From NCBI GenBank assembly GCA_963971285.1, contig OZ020257.1, forward strand, positions 15,824,602-15,888,601: 64,000 bases of DNA, given 5' to 3'. The notes beneath the pieces are model-generated. The model ran no database searches, had not been told where the DNA came from, and was given only the letters and a program-made list of their open reading frames with translations. This document shows positions 25,141 to 38,344 of the stretch, in pieces; within the stretch, counting starts at the first letter, position 1; each line of letters opens with the position of its first letter. The translations under genes and the position numbers were made by a program. The DNA comes from Astropecten irregularis (taxonomy: Eukaryota > Echinodermata > Asteroidea > Paxillosida > Astropectinidae).

Positions 25141-26333
25141 GCAGCTGGTGCATAATTATGCAAACCTCGTCTTTAAAGCCCACAAATTAATAATAATATC
25201 ATTAGTCTCGCTTAAGTCAACTCTGGTATTATTATGCTGTCTTAATCCGTATTGTCCACGCCGATGTTATTTTGGTTCAGGGTGAGCTAATCCCAAACTA
25301 AATGTTGTCATGTCTCTGCGTCACTGATACACACCCTCTATTAGCTAGAAGCTAATAAGATCATGTCAACGACTGTTTGCACCAAAGTCCACTTGCAAAT
25401 CAATGTACCATGATGTAGCTCGCACCATAGTGGACAGACCACCGTCCCTGCAAGCGGTTCTGGCGAAAAGGTTCGGATTTGCAAGGGTGAGCTCTAGCAA
25501 TGTCCACGGGGTGTGTCTTGGGGGGTGTCCTCCGACGGACCGGGGGGGGGGGGGGCGCTCCTGACAAAAATGCTCACCTCAAATTGAAAAATATTCCACT
25601 CAGCTCTCTGTCAACCACACACTTCCCCTTATAACCAACATCATGCATCAAATGAATCCTTTTAACAAATCTGGCTGATACATGAAGTCATCTCCTCCTA
25701 AATCCCACCATCATCCGGCAGCCGGTCTTTGGTCAGCCACATCAATAAGCCATCACAGGGAAAACTAACGAATGCCCTTTTGACTGTCGACGACAGAGGA
25801 ATGACAAAGTATGCAATTAACGCATTTCAATGAATGTATATTCAATATGATTGTTAATCCCTGGCAGTCCACAAACCACAGAATGTCTTTACCTATTCAT
25901 TAACAGACAGCAAATATACTCCAATGATATTTAAAAAAATCATGTCATAGGTGTGCTCTATGTGATACATAATTGGTAATAAAAAAACACATACAAATAA
26001 AACAGAGAGATTGATGGGGTTTTATACGAAAACTTGCAAACACGTATTTTTTTAAAGCCTCATGATAATTTCTTTTAGATTGGAGGACCCATGCAGAAAT
26101 CAGACCCCATTTCTCTTCATAATTATTGTCCACAATATCGTTATACTGCATTAATTTGTCACAATTAGCATACGTCTCTTGCGTAACAGAGACAGTGCGA
26201 GGGCGCATGCATAATTGAAGACAATCAATACCATGTCATTAAGACAATTTGTGGCAATCGATAATTTTCGCCAAGTCCGCGTGTTGTAATTAGGATAGAC
26301 TTGGGAGGGCTGGTGGGGGGGGGGGGGGGGTGC

Positions 26334-26347
26334 GTTGTCATAGCAAC
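26334..26347 (+). promoter_or_regulatory. RFX X-box-like site upstream of gene B
   Basis: GTTGTCATAGCAAC is a near-symmetric X-box (12 of 14 against GTTGCCATGGCAAC) about 1.2 kb upstream of the gene B start codon. It is flanked by CGTT and ACCC, like the sites upstream of C and D. Confidence 0.45.
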
Positions 26348-27119
26348 ACCCTGGCTGCACATTCATAAAGTGGCAGCATTCATTTAGACAGAAAAGCTTT
26401 AGAAGTAAATGGCCCGTTGATGAGGTGAAGTCATTTCTTCGAAATTAAATTTTCACCACTCTGATGAAGTCATATAGGTTTGGCGCCAATTAAGAACAAA
26501 ATCAAGAAGAATTCGGAAGTTGAAGATCCTAACTCTGTTGTATTCTTTTAGATTGGTTACCAATATAAAATGCAAGTATTCCATTTGAATTGGCGATGTA
26601 TTTAATATCATAGCATTCTGGAAATTCATAATGCTGGACTACACTCCAACATGCCATGTAACTCTTTCCACTACACTCTGGCAACGACAAGGCAACAGCG
26701 CCCTCACTTGACTCGATTCAACAGGGAAATATTATGCTTTATCAGTTTTGTTAGGACAGAAAGTAAAAAGAAACCCATAAATCAATCAATGTGATTAAAT
26801 CAATATCCAAATAATCAAATGATGATAAAAAAACATAAAACCAATTTTTGAACAGAAGTAATAACAAACGAAAGAAATGCAATAAATAAATGAAACGACC
26901 GCAAAAGAACAGCAAAAAGAGACTGACAGATTAACTTTAAATCACTTTTGCATGTTGCATTTCACTCTTTATTGCGTAGCTTTTAATATTTTTTTTCTGC
27001 AGATAAAATAAGTTTTGTGTTACACATGTTTGTTGTAAGTACCCATGTTCATCGAGTAATTGTAGATGGGTTAAATATCGTGATATTTCGGGATTGGTTC
27101 AGTGCTGAAACACGCTGTG

Positions 27120-27257
27120 TTGTTTTTGTTGTTGATTTTGTTGTTATTGTTGTTGTTGTTCTCATTGTGCTGGTGTTTTGTTTTTGTTATTTTCTGTTGT
27201 TGTTGTTGTTGTTGTTGTTCCTGTTGCTGTTGTTATTGTTATTGTTGTTGTTGTTGC
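27120..27257. repeat. TGT triplet microsatellite
   Basis: Mostly TGT/GTT triplets with a few interruptions. It is the positional counterpart of the longer array at 38345-38716 in the duplicated intergenic block. Long hydrophobic open frames through it are artefacts. Confidence 0.85.
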
Positions 27258-28096
27258 AACAATTAACATTAATGCTGTATCAATTCAAAGCTTATGGACA
27301 ATTCCACATCAAAATTTCATCTTACATTTACTTTCTATAAATAATTTTAAACAGTGCGTATAGTTATTTCTTTAATAAATGTATAAAATAGAAGCAAACT
27401 AATTACCCGTGAATATATATATTAATGACGATTACACATAATGATTTCTGTTAAAGTCTAGGTAAAAAATGTCGACTAAAGATAAATACAACCAAGCTGA
27501 TAATGAGACACAACCGACAGTAACAGGCCAGTTTCTTGACCAATTCGGCCACGCCACAGCACATAAATCAATCAATAAATCAATAAATCAATCAATCATT
27601 TCCATCCAAATTCGAATGAAATATTCAAATTGTGTCTATATCATTTTGATGCCCATTGTTATGACTTTACAGTTTGCAAGCTGTCTTATCTTCCACCGCA
27701 ACAAATTACAACATTTTACATTACATTCAAAAGGGATATACAAAATCACTCAAAAATAATCTACTGTACATTATGTATGACATAAATTATGTTTATAATA
27801 TTTACACCAGTCTCTAAGGGCATAAGCAGAAACTATCTGAAGATGGGCCTAAAGTATAATAATGCCCTGAAATGGCATATTTCAGTACTAGACGGAGAGG
27901 ACTTGCAACGAGTCTATATGCCTGTGCCCATCACTACGCCTATTAAGTACATTGCTTGCAATTATAGACCTACGCGATGCCGTTCCTTATTGATAAACAA
28001 TGGACTCTATGAAAAAGGAATTTACACACCGAATTTACACACCGAAACAAAATTTGATATTCATTAAGAATGATATAAACAACAAGAACCGATGAT

Positions 28097-28338
28097 GGGA
28101 CTTTAGGGAGACTTTCCCATAGGGTCGTGCACAAACTTACCAATTTCTAAACATCCTCCAAACCAATTAACTTGAAATTGACATTGAGAGCATTCCCTGT
28201 CTTCTATTAAAAAATGGACAACAAAAATATGTCTTTAAAAGGTAGCTGGTACCTTAGGGAGACATCGAAAAGTCTCCCTAAGTCACGATGTCTCCCTAAT
28301 GTCCACTTTTAGATGCTAACGTGTCTCCCTAATGCCCC
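28097..28338. mobile_element. Palindromic element with TTAGGGAGAC ends
   Basis: It begins GGGACTTTAGGGAGACTT and ends GTGTCTCCCTAATGCCCC, with two more TCTCCCTAA motifs inside. The structure suggests a non-autonomous DNA element; no second copy was seen. Confidence 0.5.
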
Positions 28339-28900
28339 ATTTGTAATTATGATACAAATGCTTGCTATTTGCTTATTTGCTTATAAAATTATTTAACTTT
28401 TAAAAGGCACTTTCATTATCCCAGAAAGGCTACTGCATGTAAAATACATCATGTATGGTAAAGGTGATACAGTTATACAGTTGGTTGTGCATACACCAAA
28501 TCTATTAAAAATAGTAGTATATTTGGCAACAGCAAATTACAAATACGTATCATCCGAGCAAAACTATTATGACCAAAGTAGGCACAACATAAAAATATTT
28601 ATCATTTCCAATGTTTTTCTAACATTTCTAATTACATGCCTAACAGAAAAAAATATTCGCATTACCACAAATTTTACAAACACAAATAAGTTGATTACAA
28701 TAAGCCACATCAGGCATTTGTCTAAAGATTGTTGTGATGAGCAAAATGTATTCCACGCACATGTTGCGCAAAAGTAGGTCGTGGATTTTTTTGTTATTCA
28801 TGTGTTTATATGGTTGCCTTGTTAATAATGTCATTATGGCTTGACGAATTTAGCAGTGTAACACATTATTAGTAGTACTAACTGTGCTCATGGGGTGTCG

Positions 28901-29086
28901 GTCCAAAAATACCAATCCAGTTAGCCCCGCCCACTGCACACGTGGGCAGTGAACACGTGATCCTCTCCATCCAATGCAATTGCACAACACGTTGCAGTCA
29001 CGCGGCTCAAACGCTTGGCTGGCGTAAATCACGGCTGTGATTGGTCAGAAACGATTGGGGCGGGGCTAAATGGATCGGTCTATCCA
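28901..29086. repeat. Conserved palindromic block 3' of gene C
   Basis: Inverted ends (CCAATCCAGTTAGCCCCGCC and GGGCGGGGCTAAATGGATCG) enclose two CACGTG E-boxes and further ATTGG motifs. The same block lies at 40570-40762, at the same distance of about 31 bp below the stop codon of gene D. It may be a MITE that predates the C/D duplication, or a retained 3' element. Confidence 0.6.
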
Positions 29087-29117
29087 TTGATCTACATTAT
29101 AATAGAGATCAATGTGT

Positions 29118-32100
29118 TTATCGCCGTTTGGCGAACATGAAGATAATGACGTCATACATCAGCTCGACGAACTCAAAGATGGTCAGTACGGACACGCCGA
29201 TCCAGAGTCCAACTTGACCGCCCAGATCACTGGCAAGGGTCTCCCTCTAAAAGGGCACAAAAACCCCCAAAACACAGAAATGAACAAAACATTGATCAAT
29301 TAATACATGTTCCAACGGATAGATATCAAACACTTGGATTAGTGACGAAGTACACTTTCTGTCCGCCATGTATAAACCTTTCTATTCAATGTCTATACAC
29401 CTTTCTTTTGTTTACAAACATTGACTGGTGGTTGGCAATATTTGGCATGGGCGGCCAAATGTTGTAAATCATTTGTTTTCTTGACAGACGGCATGACCAA
29501 ATTCAACATTTTTGCAAACTTTTCATAATTGTACAAAATATATACTTTCATTGCTTGCCTAATTGTTTCTATTACACTCAGCAATATCTGTCAATGTTTA
29601 TGAAACGTTGTGTACAAATTGGGTACAAATTGTGGTAATTTTTTTATGCCTTTATTTGACGGCTCGCCATAATTTCCGACTTGTTGGTTGGCAAAGAAAG
29701 GTCTTTCATGATTTCAAAAGTGTGTATAGTCTGTTTAGGCAAAACATTTGCTGATATACATCGCTGAAGGGCAAACCTAATTTGCATATTATTCTACCTC
29801 CCCAGCATCAAACCATCAATAATGATATGTACACAACAATATATTTTAAAGGAAGGGCATTAGTGTATGTGCAATAACTTCAACATGAGCCTACATTTTG
29901 CACCAAAGCCGCTCACCAACATTGAGCCCAAACAACACGTAACTCTGCATTGGATGTACATGTATGTATAGTTCTCTATACGATCTTCGTTACAGTGTAA
30001 ATTCCTGAGCCTCTTATGTCCAATCAACCAGCATTGATAATAGAGAACCATCGTGTTCGCTTTTGTTTACATGTTTATTTGTTTACTTGTTCACTTGTTT
30101 ATTTGTTTACTCACACTGTATGCTGCAGTCTGGTAGATATTGTCGTAGTTCAGGTCATCGTAGTAGATGTTAACTCGTAACATGTTTTCCCTGCAGGAAA
30201 AAAAAATGAACGAGTAAAAAGCTCTAAGGAAGACGACACTATTCTCGATGAACAAACGCCGACTCCCATCTTTACCGAATTGGTGAGTTATTTTCAGGTG
30301 TATCTATACCGAGAAAGTTGTTACAAAAGACTTCCATTTTGGTCATTTGTGTGCGATAAGCTTATTAAACGTACTGAGTTTGGGCTGTCATATTAGTGGA
30401 CCAGCCAACATGGGATATTATACTTTGCACAGCATTGTTTGTTAATAGCAGGCAACCATGCTGTCATTCATAGTATGAGCAAAAAATAGGGTGGATACCA
30501 CCGCTGAATTTCAAGGTCAATTTCAAGGTCAAACCGTTGAAAATATGTACTTTTTCAATTTTTTTGCAGTTAAACCTCAACTTATATCTACATTTCGCAG
30601 AAAACTAAATATTTGTCATAGTTTTGATGCAACCAACCTCTGCAATTAACAACTTTGTTAATTTTTTGTTCCAAAATACTCTGGTAGTTTGGAAATGGTT
30701 GTTGTACTTAGCTCATGACCATCATCATTGGCCTCCCGCTACACGGTAATAAGTGATGGTCGGTGACTTTACAAGCCTTTAAACTGTGATCCCATGGGGT
30801 CGATTTCACCAAACTCATCGTAACTTACTATCAATCGCAGGACTTATGATGCATTGCAACCCTATACGTAGGATACGATGGGTTTTTCCTTCGTAACTAG
30901 AGATACGATCGATCGCAGGGTTTCGTGAAATCGACCCCATGCCTCACTCACGTTCAACGACTGATACTTACTCCACGAAACGCGTGTTGTTCTCATTCTT
31001 CTTCTGGGTGTCTCTGTTTAACTTTTCTATTCCTTTTTTGACTGACGGCTGAAATATGAATTTTAAAGAAGAGGAAAGTGTGAGTTCAACCGTGTGGGAA
31101 GAATGTGTTTGATGAAAGGAGTTTTCAAACATTCGTGAAATAAACACAAAATTGTAAGATTCTACGTGAGGCACCATTCAAAGAAACCAAGATGTCCATA
31201 CCTAACTCGTTTTATACTCACCTTATGGCCTACATTGGGCCACGCTGAGCTGCTGTAACTGAGCTCATATCGAGTTTGACTGCAAAAAAACAACAAGAAA
31301 AAACACGATCCAAATTGGTGTCATCAAACGTATCATGATTTGTACCACAACAGACACCAACGACGCCCAAAAGGCTTCGTCAAAACGCTGCATCTGTGTA
31401 CAATATGCACCGTGGTACAGTTAGCCCATATACGTCACGTTTCATTGCCATTTACCTAGAGATATAAATTATCTGGTTATATGGATAAGTGAAATGGCAC
31501 CCATGGAGCGCCGTATACGTACTCGCAGCTGAAGGGACAGTCACACTCCAGTGTGCCTTCCAAATATTCATCCTTGATCAGTTTCACGCAATTATCAATA
31601 GCTGCAAAAACAAAACAACAACAGCAAAATCATATTGTAGAAATAACAATAAAAAGACGTATTGACTTGTAGATGTAGATGTATTACTTGTATTGACTCC
31701 AAGCATTCACTAAAAGATGTAATTCTCAGTGTTGGAGTACTCGAGTACAACTCGAGTACAGACAAATACTCGGCCCGTACTCGATTAAAAGTACTCGAAA
31801 ATAAAATGTACTTGGCCCGTACTCGATTCCATGTACTCGAATTTTGGGAGTACTTGACCATTGATTGCAAATTTCATTTTCGCTACAATTTCATGGTTGA
31901 AAATGTTGCAAATTTCGGATAAATTATACAATTATATGGGAGTATAAAGATCATCGGGAGTTTAGTATCAAATAGAGTAAGCAGCACAGTGTCATTTGCA
32001 AGGTTTGAAAAACATTAATTTCTGAGAAGAATGGCACGACATGATCAAAATCCAATAATTATAAACATTTTTGCGAAACAAAATGCATTTTGTTGCACGT

Positions 32101-35100
32101 TGGTACTGCACTCGGAAGTGGACTTTGACTTTGGTACTAGATACTTAGGACTTGGACTCGACAGCAATGTACTCGGACTCGGCCCAGTACTCAGATCTTG
32201 AAGTACTCAGAGTAGGCCTACTCTGTACTCGGATCTAAGGACTCTACTCCAACACTGGTAGTTATGTGAGAAATAATTAGGAAACCATTTATTTTGCAAA
32301 TGCGTCATGTAGAACCTTAATATTTCACTTACCTTTGACCGAAGAGTCACAAGCGGGTATGGAGTCATTATATCTATATTGGATGGCACTGCAATTGCAT
32401 TTATCCAGCACCGCCTGAAAGTAACAGTCTTTATCACACGCCTGTAAATAGAATTAAACAAAATCAGCTAATTCAAAGCTTGTGATTTCGGCTTGAAAAG
32501 GAAGAAGTGTGTGAACAAAATAATGACTGTAAGGAATAAAGATTTAAGGCTTTGCATGGTGACAATGGGACACTTTGGGGAACCGGCCTTCGAGTCAACA
32601 GCGCACGCGCACGCACAACAGCGCACGCGCAAAACAAATCGGGCATGCTCACAATTGCGTGCGCGTGCGCTGTTGACTTGAAGACCGGTTCTCCAACGTA
32701 TCCCATTGGTATGTGGATCGGTTTGCAGCAATTGCGGGAACATGCTTACATGATGTTTCCTCAAACCGATCCACAGTTAAAACATTAAAATAATTTAAAT
32801 GAGCATTTTGTTCTAGCAGGTCACATCATGTTGCGGGTTTGGTTTGGTTTGGTCTGGTCCCAGTGGAATTTTCATCAAGGCATTTTCTCATTCTACAATC
32901 TTCATAGACTCACCTTCTTGGTGTAATTCAGACCTTTAAACTTCTTTTTAAAGACGTTGTCATCGGGGAGACTGTTTTCGCAGGACCCGTACGGCTCAGG
33001 TAATCTTTGAATTATCACCTGTCAGCAAAGAGGGAAACGAGTTAAGACACTCCTTCATTATCAGTGCATTGCTATACATGTACAATGTATAGTCCGAATG
33101 GTATAATGGCCTATACCTCATTTCTTTTTGACTGGATTCTTAAAGAAACTCACTTTTACTGCTAGGGCCAGCGGGTCTGAAATACCCGTTTCTATGGCAA
33201 TCGTCTGATATTTTTGGCGGGAAACGAGAAAAGGAAACAATTACCCGGTACATTCCGATGAATGTTTCGCTGCCCGGTGCTACATTGGCGCCTTGATCTT
33301 CAGGGAAAGGCATGTCAGTCTGGTTATGGACCATGATGCGAATCCCAGCACCCGTCTCAATATTTGAAATGTACTGGTCTTGTTCAATGTATATCTCCAT
33401 AGACAGACCTGTTAAGAGTAAAGACATTTTTAAATTTTAATGAAACATAGAAAAAACAACAAACAAACAAACAGATACCCCAGCACCCCAAGAAACAAAC
33501 AAACAAATAAATAAATAAACAAACAAAAATAACATTGTAATATAAACATGAGAATTGCAATCGGATATCACTTTGTGTTTGTCCCTAATGTAACATGGAT
33601 TTGCTTGATAATATTATGACACCTGATATATGCTTTGATCAAAAGATCTTGTGCGAATTTTCTGTCATGTCCTCACAGGCCGACAAATTGCGACCAAATC
33701 ATACCGTTCCGATTTCTGAATCAAACTGCACATGCGCAAAAGACATTTTAAAGAAAAACTTTATTGATTTTTTTTTGTTAACAAAAAAACACAGGAAATA
33801 TGTTTTAAGCCCTCCACTATTAAAGGATACAAACAAAGGGCTCAGCATATAATCAACGGGGGGGAAATGCGACCGAAAAAAATACGACGAAAAAAGAAAT
33901 GCGACGGAAAAAAGAAATGCGACGCAAAAAAAAAAAAATGCGACGCAAAACAAAATGCGACGCACAAAAAAAACATGCGACGCAAAACAAAATGCCACGG
34001 AAACAAAATGGGACGGGAAAAAAGCGACGCCAAAAAATGGAAACACCATATACGACGCACTGATCACACAAACACACCTCGCATGCCATATTTTATAATC
34101 GCGATTATTTGCAAAAAGACGCCCAATAAAACGCAATCATTTTGGGTGTGTGTGAACAAGCCTACTGTCAGTGCGATATGAATCGCAATTTCAATCGCCA
34201 TTCAAATTGCGATTATTTGTGTCCACACACGAAAAAAAAACACCTACCGGTTTTCAATCGTGATTCACATCGTGACACAAATAATCGCGATTACTATGTG
34301 TGTTTGTGAACGTGGTTTGTATTGTGGTGCCCAATGTTTTAGCTTGTGTCTTACCGGAATTCTGTCCAGTATGTGTTACCTCTGTTGGTTGTCCTAGATG
34401 CCCCGAATTGAACGTGTAGCAGTTCCCGTAGCGATAATTGTAGAAACTTGTAAAATTACTTCACAAGAAAGAAACGAAAACAGAAATGAAAAATCATGAT
34501 AAATGTATAATTTGAATTTTCTCCACGGGGTTGAATATTGATCCCAATCCTTTCATCGGTCAAGTTTTAGGTTATGGGTTATTTGAAACGTCACAAATCA
34601 ACGAAAGGTATACAGTAACCCATAAAATGTATGTCCGAACTTGCGCCCATCACTCACTTCTCAAGCAGCGCATGATTAGACCGTAGACAGAAAAAAGAAC
34701 TCAAAGATATGAAAAACCTTGACATGAAGGAGGAGATCAGCTTACTTTATCCAGCAGGGTTCATCACTGAATCTGCACTTGAATAGCATGTTCCTGATGT
34801 CGTGGCCGGTGTTTCTGCGGTCTTCGTACGGCAGGCTGCCAATGATCTCTTGGGCCATTTCCTTGGCGTGTACGTTGGCCGGTTTCTTCGTGTAGTTTGT
34901 CGGTTCCTCATACCCCTAATTAGAACAAAACAATGGCCACTGAGCAACTTCCACCAATAGGTAATCACTCAATATTTTGCATCACAAGCACGTGCGACTC
35001 CTCAATTCTACCTGATTGGGGGGCAGTGGCGTCACCAGACTTTTGAGTCTGGGGGGGGGGGGGCACAAGGGGGGCACTAGCAATTGTTGGGGGGGGGGGG

Positions 35101-36417
35101 CACTACAATAATATATTATATTTTTTTTCACCAACCCAAATCTCAAATGGGGGGGGGGGGGGGCACGCGGGGGGCACGAGGTTTTCCGGGGGGGGGGGGG
35201 GGGTGGGGGCACGTGCCCCCCCTGGCCCCCCTTGGCGACGCCACTGTTGGGGTGGGGGTGGGGGTGGTAAAGCAAGACAATGTACTAAGCCGGCTTGTCT
35301 CTGATTAATGTCAGAGGCCTATGACCACTGGGAGTTCAAGTTGTAAGCTAGAAACGCTGTAGCCCCACACATGCATGGGGCTGTAGAGGGCCCTTTTAAA
35401 ATCTGTCTCTCTCTGGTCGCCATTCACATTGCGCCATTTCGAATGGCGACCAAATAGAGACATATTTTTTTAAGAGAGCCATCTACAGCCCTATGTGTGG
35501 GGCTAGAAACGGTGGTGTTGGTGGCGGTGGGGGAGGGGGTGTAGAATAAGTCATTTCAGGTCTCCGGATGAGGACTAGAGCAGACTAGTCGAAACGTTGA
35601 GACCTAAAGTGCGAACGATATTTGCGAACGATATGGAAGTGCGAAAGTACGAACGATTGTTACATGGTGTTTCCGCAAACCGATCTATATAAAGTCATAT
35701 CCAGTTTTAGTTTATAAATTAACTCACATATCAGGTATACAAACTCATAAATTTGGTTCAAGGTACTTTGGAGAATCGATTTCGTATTATTTCGTCCAAT
35801 GTTGTTAATACCAACCTTCCATGCAGCTCGTACTTACTTTCGACATCTCTTGGGCCAATGGCGAGTTGTCGCCCAGGATTCTATTCAGGAGTGGATTGCT
35901 CATGGCAGCTTTCGTTGAGATTGGGTTCAGGTTGCACCAGGTTACTGCAGGGAAATATACCTTCTTTAGAGAGCGTACCTCCATGTTCACGTTTATGGGC
36001 CAACTATAGTACCTGCATGAGAGTTTGAGAAAAAAGTAATTTGACGGTTTTAACGGTTGTGCACGATCGCGTCATGTGTTTTTTTCTATATTAAAAGAAA
36101 GAATACAAAAATGTCAGGTATACGTACTTGATGACTAAAGTACATCCCATGTAAATGAACATTCCGAAACCACCCAGGAATAACACCATCCAAGTGATCC
36201 GTCGAAATTTGGATTTGGCTCGGGAGATGTTGGGTATCCCGTGAGCTGCTGTATCGGCGAGGCGGTCGCTTACCACATCCATCAGCCCGGTGCTCGACGT
36301 CTTTTCCCCGGTCTGCGATTGCTCGCGCTCGGTGCTCGCCGGCTTGTCGTCGTCCACGGCCATCGGACTCACCTTACTTCCTGAATGCGATATGGTATTA
36401 ATTTTTGAAGAATACAT
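29118..36417 (-). CDS. DEG/ENaC family cation channel subunit, gene C (12 exons, complete)
   Basis: Exons in coding order: 36417-36128, 36012-35838, 34915-34746, 34458-34355, 33408-33245, 33018-32914, 32441-32333, 31601-31523, 31279-31222, 31048-30972, 30190-30115, 29246-29118; about 511 aa. All introns are GT-AG with phases identical to gene D. The HG motif is at residues 59-60 (AAHGIPNIS) and TM1 spans about 74-94. FPAVTWCNLNP comes next, in its own exon. The extracellular loop has NFTSFYNYRYGNCYTFN, MPFPEDQGANVAPGSETF and ACDKDCYFQ. TM2 (GLWIGVSVLTIFEFVELMYD) is followed by only a short tail ending AKRR. The open frame extends a few codons upstream without an ATG, so the start is the ATG in MYSSKIN, matched in gene D. 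It is the closest paralogue of D and is likely a trimeric membrane cation channel subunit; ligand unknown. Confidence 0.92.
30796..30938. mobile_element. Palindromic MITE of the GGGGTCGATTTCAC family in gene C
   Basis: The ends GGGGTCGATTTCACCAAACT and the inverse right end GTTTCGTGAAATCGACCCC form a hairpin of about 143 bp with ATCGTAACTTACT and ACGATCGATCG inside. Homologues lie at 41508-41656 (gene D) and 39285-39425 (intergenic). It sits 34 nt from the donor of exon 31048-30972. Confidence 0.75.
31727..32257. mobile_element. hAT-like non-autonomous element
   Basis: The termini CAGTGTTGGAGTA and TACTCCAACACTG are perfect inverted repeats. The flanking octamers GTAATTCT and GTAGTTAT match at 6 of 8 positions, as expected for an old hAT target duplication. 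The interior is rich in GTACTCG repeats and has no transposase. It lies in the intron of gene C between exons 32441-32333 and 31601-31523. Confidence 0.75.
32563..32709. repeat. Hairpin with alternating CG/CA core
   Basis: The arms CAATGGGACACTTTGGGGAA and the inverse TTCTCCAACGTATCCCATTGG enclose GTCAACAGCGCACGCGCACG and its complement. Immediately to the right, a stretch containing ACATGATGTTTCCTCAAACC resembles sequence at 35650-35705 and 61125-61165, so a dispersed element is likely. Confidence 0.55.
33448..33530. repeat. (AAAC)n microsatellite in gene C
   Basis: AAAC/AAAT tetranucleotides are broken by a CCCCAGCACCCC block. The matching tract in gene D (46752-46935) is at the same place between the homologous exons, so it predates their split. 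Confidence 0.75.
33866..34035. repeat. Degenerate tandem repeat (ATGCGACGCAAAA units)
   Basis: Variable units of ATGCGACG(C/G) plus an A-rich spacer of 4-14 bases repeat about ten times in the gene C intron. Long Phe/Arg-rich open frames on both strands result from this repetition. The following 34,090-34,300 is rich in TAATCGCGATTA-like inverted motifs. Confidence 0.7.
35024..35246. mobile_element. hAT-like element with G-rich interior in gene C
   Basis: The left terminus CAGTGGCGTC and right terminus GACGCCACTG are perfect inverted repeats. The flanking octamers TTGGGGGG and TTGGGGTG match at 7 of 8 positions, a hAT-type target duplication. The interior consists of G runs and GGGGGGCAC units. 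It lies in the intron between exons 36012-35838 and 34915-34746. Confidence 0.7.
35360..35505. mobile_element. Palindromic MITE-like hairpin
   Basis: TAGCCCCACACAT and ATGTGTGGGGCTA are inverted ends, and GGTCGCCATTC and GAATGGCGACC pair inside. Non-coding; it lies in the same intron of gene C as the CAGTGGCGTC element. Confidence 0.6.
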
Positions 36418-36961
36418 CCCGCCTGTTGGCACAAACTCGGTCTTAAAAGAATCACTCTCAAGTGCTTATGACTGGGGTATGACTGTGTATTGTGATATCG
36501 TAATAGTTCTCAACCACGGACACTCAATTATAAAACCAAGCCTTTTTGTAGTTGTTCTGGAGATTCAAATGTATTCAGTAGCTGCGACTACAGTAGTTTT
36601 ATTCGTATCCGCATGAAAATCACATCGTATTCTAAGGTGTCACCCGGATATGACCATTAACAAAGAAACAATTTTATTCTAATTCTCCAGCTTGGTGTCT
36701 GTACTGATGCGTCTTGTTCTCATGCGAAAAAATGTCAATGTATTCTGTGTACTGCAAATACTGTAGCCTACATGCATAATAAACAGGTCTTTATTTCCCA
36801 GTGCGTATCTAGAGTGACGTCCGTGCAATGGACTGTGATGGGCAAATTAATGTTTGAGAGCAAATAGACATCAAAAAAACTTCATGGTCCGTCGAATTTG
36901 CTTCTGTTTACACTCTGTGCTCATGGTTTCTGCTATGTACATAATGGATGGGGTTTGATGC

Positions 36962-36975
36962 GTTGCCAAGGGAAC
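36962..36975 (+). promoter_or_regulatory. RFX X-box-like site upstream of gene C
   Basis: GTTGCCAAGGGAAC matches the X-box at 12 of 14 positions of GTTGCCATGGCAAC, about 545 bp upstream of the gene C start codon. The counterpart upstream of gene D is at 50548 with similar flanks. Confidence 0.5.
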
Positions 36976-36993
36976 ACCTGTTGTGTGCACGCC

Positions 36994-37006
36994 GTTGCCT
37001 AGAGAC
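36994..37006 (+). promoter_or_regulatory. Second X-box-like site upstream of gene C
   Basis: GTTGCCTAGAGAC has a perfect left half-site and an RRNRAC right half-site with a one-base spacer. The identical 13-mer lies upstream of gene D (50581), 33 nt after the first site, as against 32 nt here. Confidence 0.45.
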
Positions 37007-38344
37007 AGTGCTTCACATTGTTAACTCACCAGCGGCAGCATTTTTTGTTACCCGCCTCATCGAACAACAATGGGCCTGAAACAGAGAGAATTTTTTATAC
37101 ATTATTTATTTATCAATTAAACTGTAATAATTGGGCGGACGGGTAAAAATACCACGCCTCACGTTCAAATTATCCTTTGTGCACTACGCTCAATTAAAGT
37201 CAAAACGTCCTTGTAACGATGATGTGGCTTTCTGAGCGAGTAAAAGAAAGGGCAATTAGATCACAATACTGTGCAGTTGTCAACAACACGACACATACCA
37301 TATTGCTTGTCCTAATCATAACATGTAATATTTTGAAAAGCGCAAAACAACAAGCTATATAAATATAATATAAACAAGGTTCACGGGAAGATGTCAATAA
37401 AAAGGCAATGCACGAAATGTATATAAGTACATGTTTTCACGGTAATTCCACAAAAGAAATATAACGGCAAGAAAAATACCTAAAAGGGACACGTCGGCTA
37501 CAAATTAGTAAAGAAATACAAATGCACAGTGTATCTTTAGAACAATTTATGAAGAGTTTCGTGAAAAATAATCTAAATATGTTGTGTAATTAAGGCAAAT
37601 TAACGGGGAAACAAAATAAGGTCAAAGGTTAGCGTATGCTTAGACTGGTGCTCGTAACTTTCACTACATACTGTTGCAGATGTTATATGAGAATTCCAGG
37701 AATGCGACACACGTACGTTGTTATAGCATTACGATGGAGAAATCATCTGCAAATCTATAAAGAAGGCGAGTCCAAAATAAAGTGACTGTCCCAATGACTA
37801 GGCAACAGCGCCCTCTCTGGACTCGATTCTATATTATTACTATCGAATGATGATAAGGAAATCGAAATTTTGTTTTTAACAAACTTGAAATGAAAAACAT
37901 TATGTTATAGATAAATGAAACGATCACTTTAAACAAAATAATTTACAAAAGACAGACATACTAATTGTTAACTTGATATCGCTTTTGCATGTTGCATTCA
38001 ACTCTTTATTGGGTTGTTTTTTCTTCTGCAGATAAAATCATCCAATGATGATAACAAATGAAACCATTTTTGAAAAAAAAGGAATGAGAAACGAAAGAAA
38101 TGTTTTAAATAAATGAAACGACCATACACTTTAAGAAAAAGAACCGCAAAAAGACTAACTTGATAGCATTTTTCCATGTTGCAATCAACACTGTATTGCT
38201 TTTTATTTCGTCATGATAAAATACATTTTGTGTTTCAAATGTTTGTTTTAAGTGTCCATTTTCCACCAGGTAATTGTTTGAGGTTTTGATGGGTCAAATA
38301 TCGTAAAATTTTGGGATTGATTCAGTGCTCAAACACGCTGTTTA

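Larger units (their letters stand above)
25141..29117. other. Intergenic region between gene B and gene C
   Basis: Four kb without a supportable exon. It contains an X-box-like site at 26334, poly(G) runs near 25543 and 26317, a TGT triplet array (27120-27257), and a palindromic element (28097-28338). It also holds a conserved 186-bp palindrome 3' of gene C (28901-29086). The stretch from about 26,685 to 28,760 is collinear with 37,800-40,460, showing that it was duplicated with the genes. Confidence 0.65.

Noticed and set aside
33853..34181. Overlapping frames rich in Arg/Lys or Phe/Ser on both strands
   Set aside because: They come from the degenerate ATGCGACGCAAAA tandem repeat in a gene C intron.
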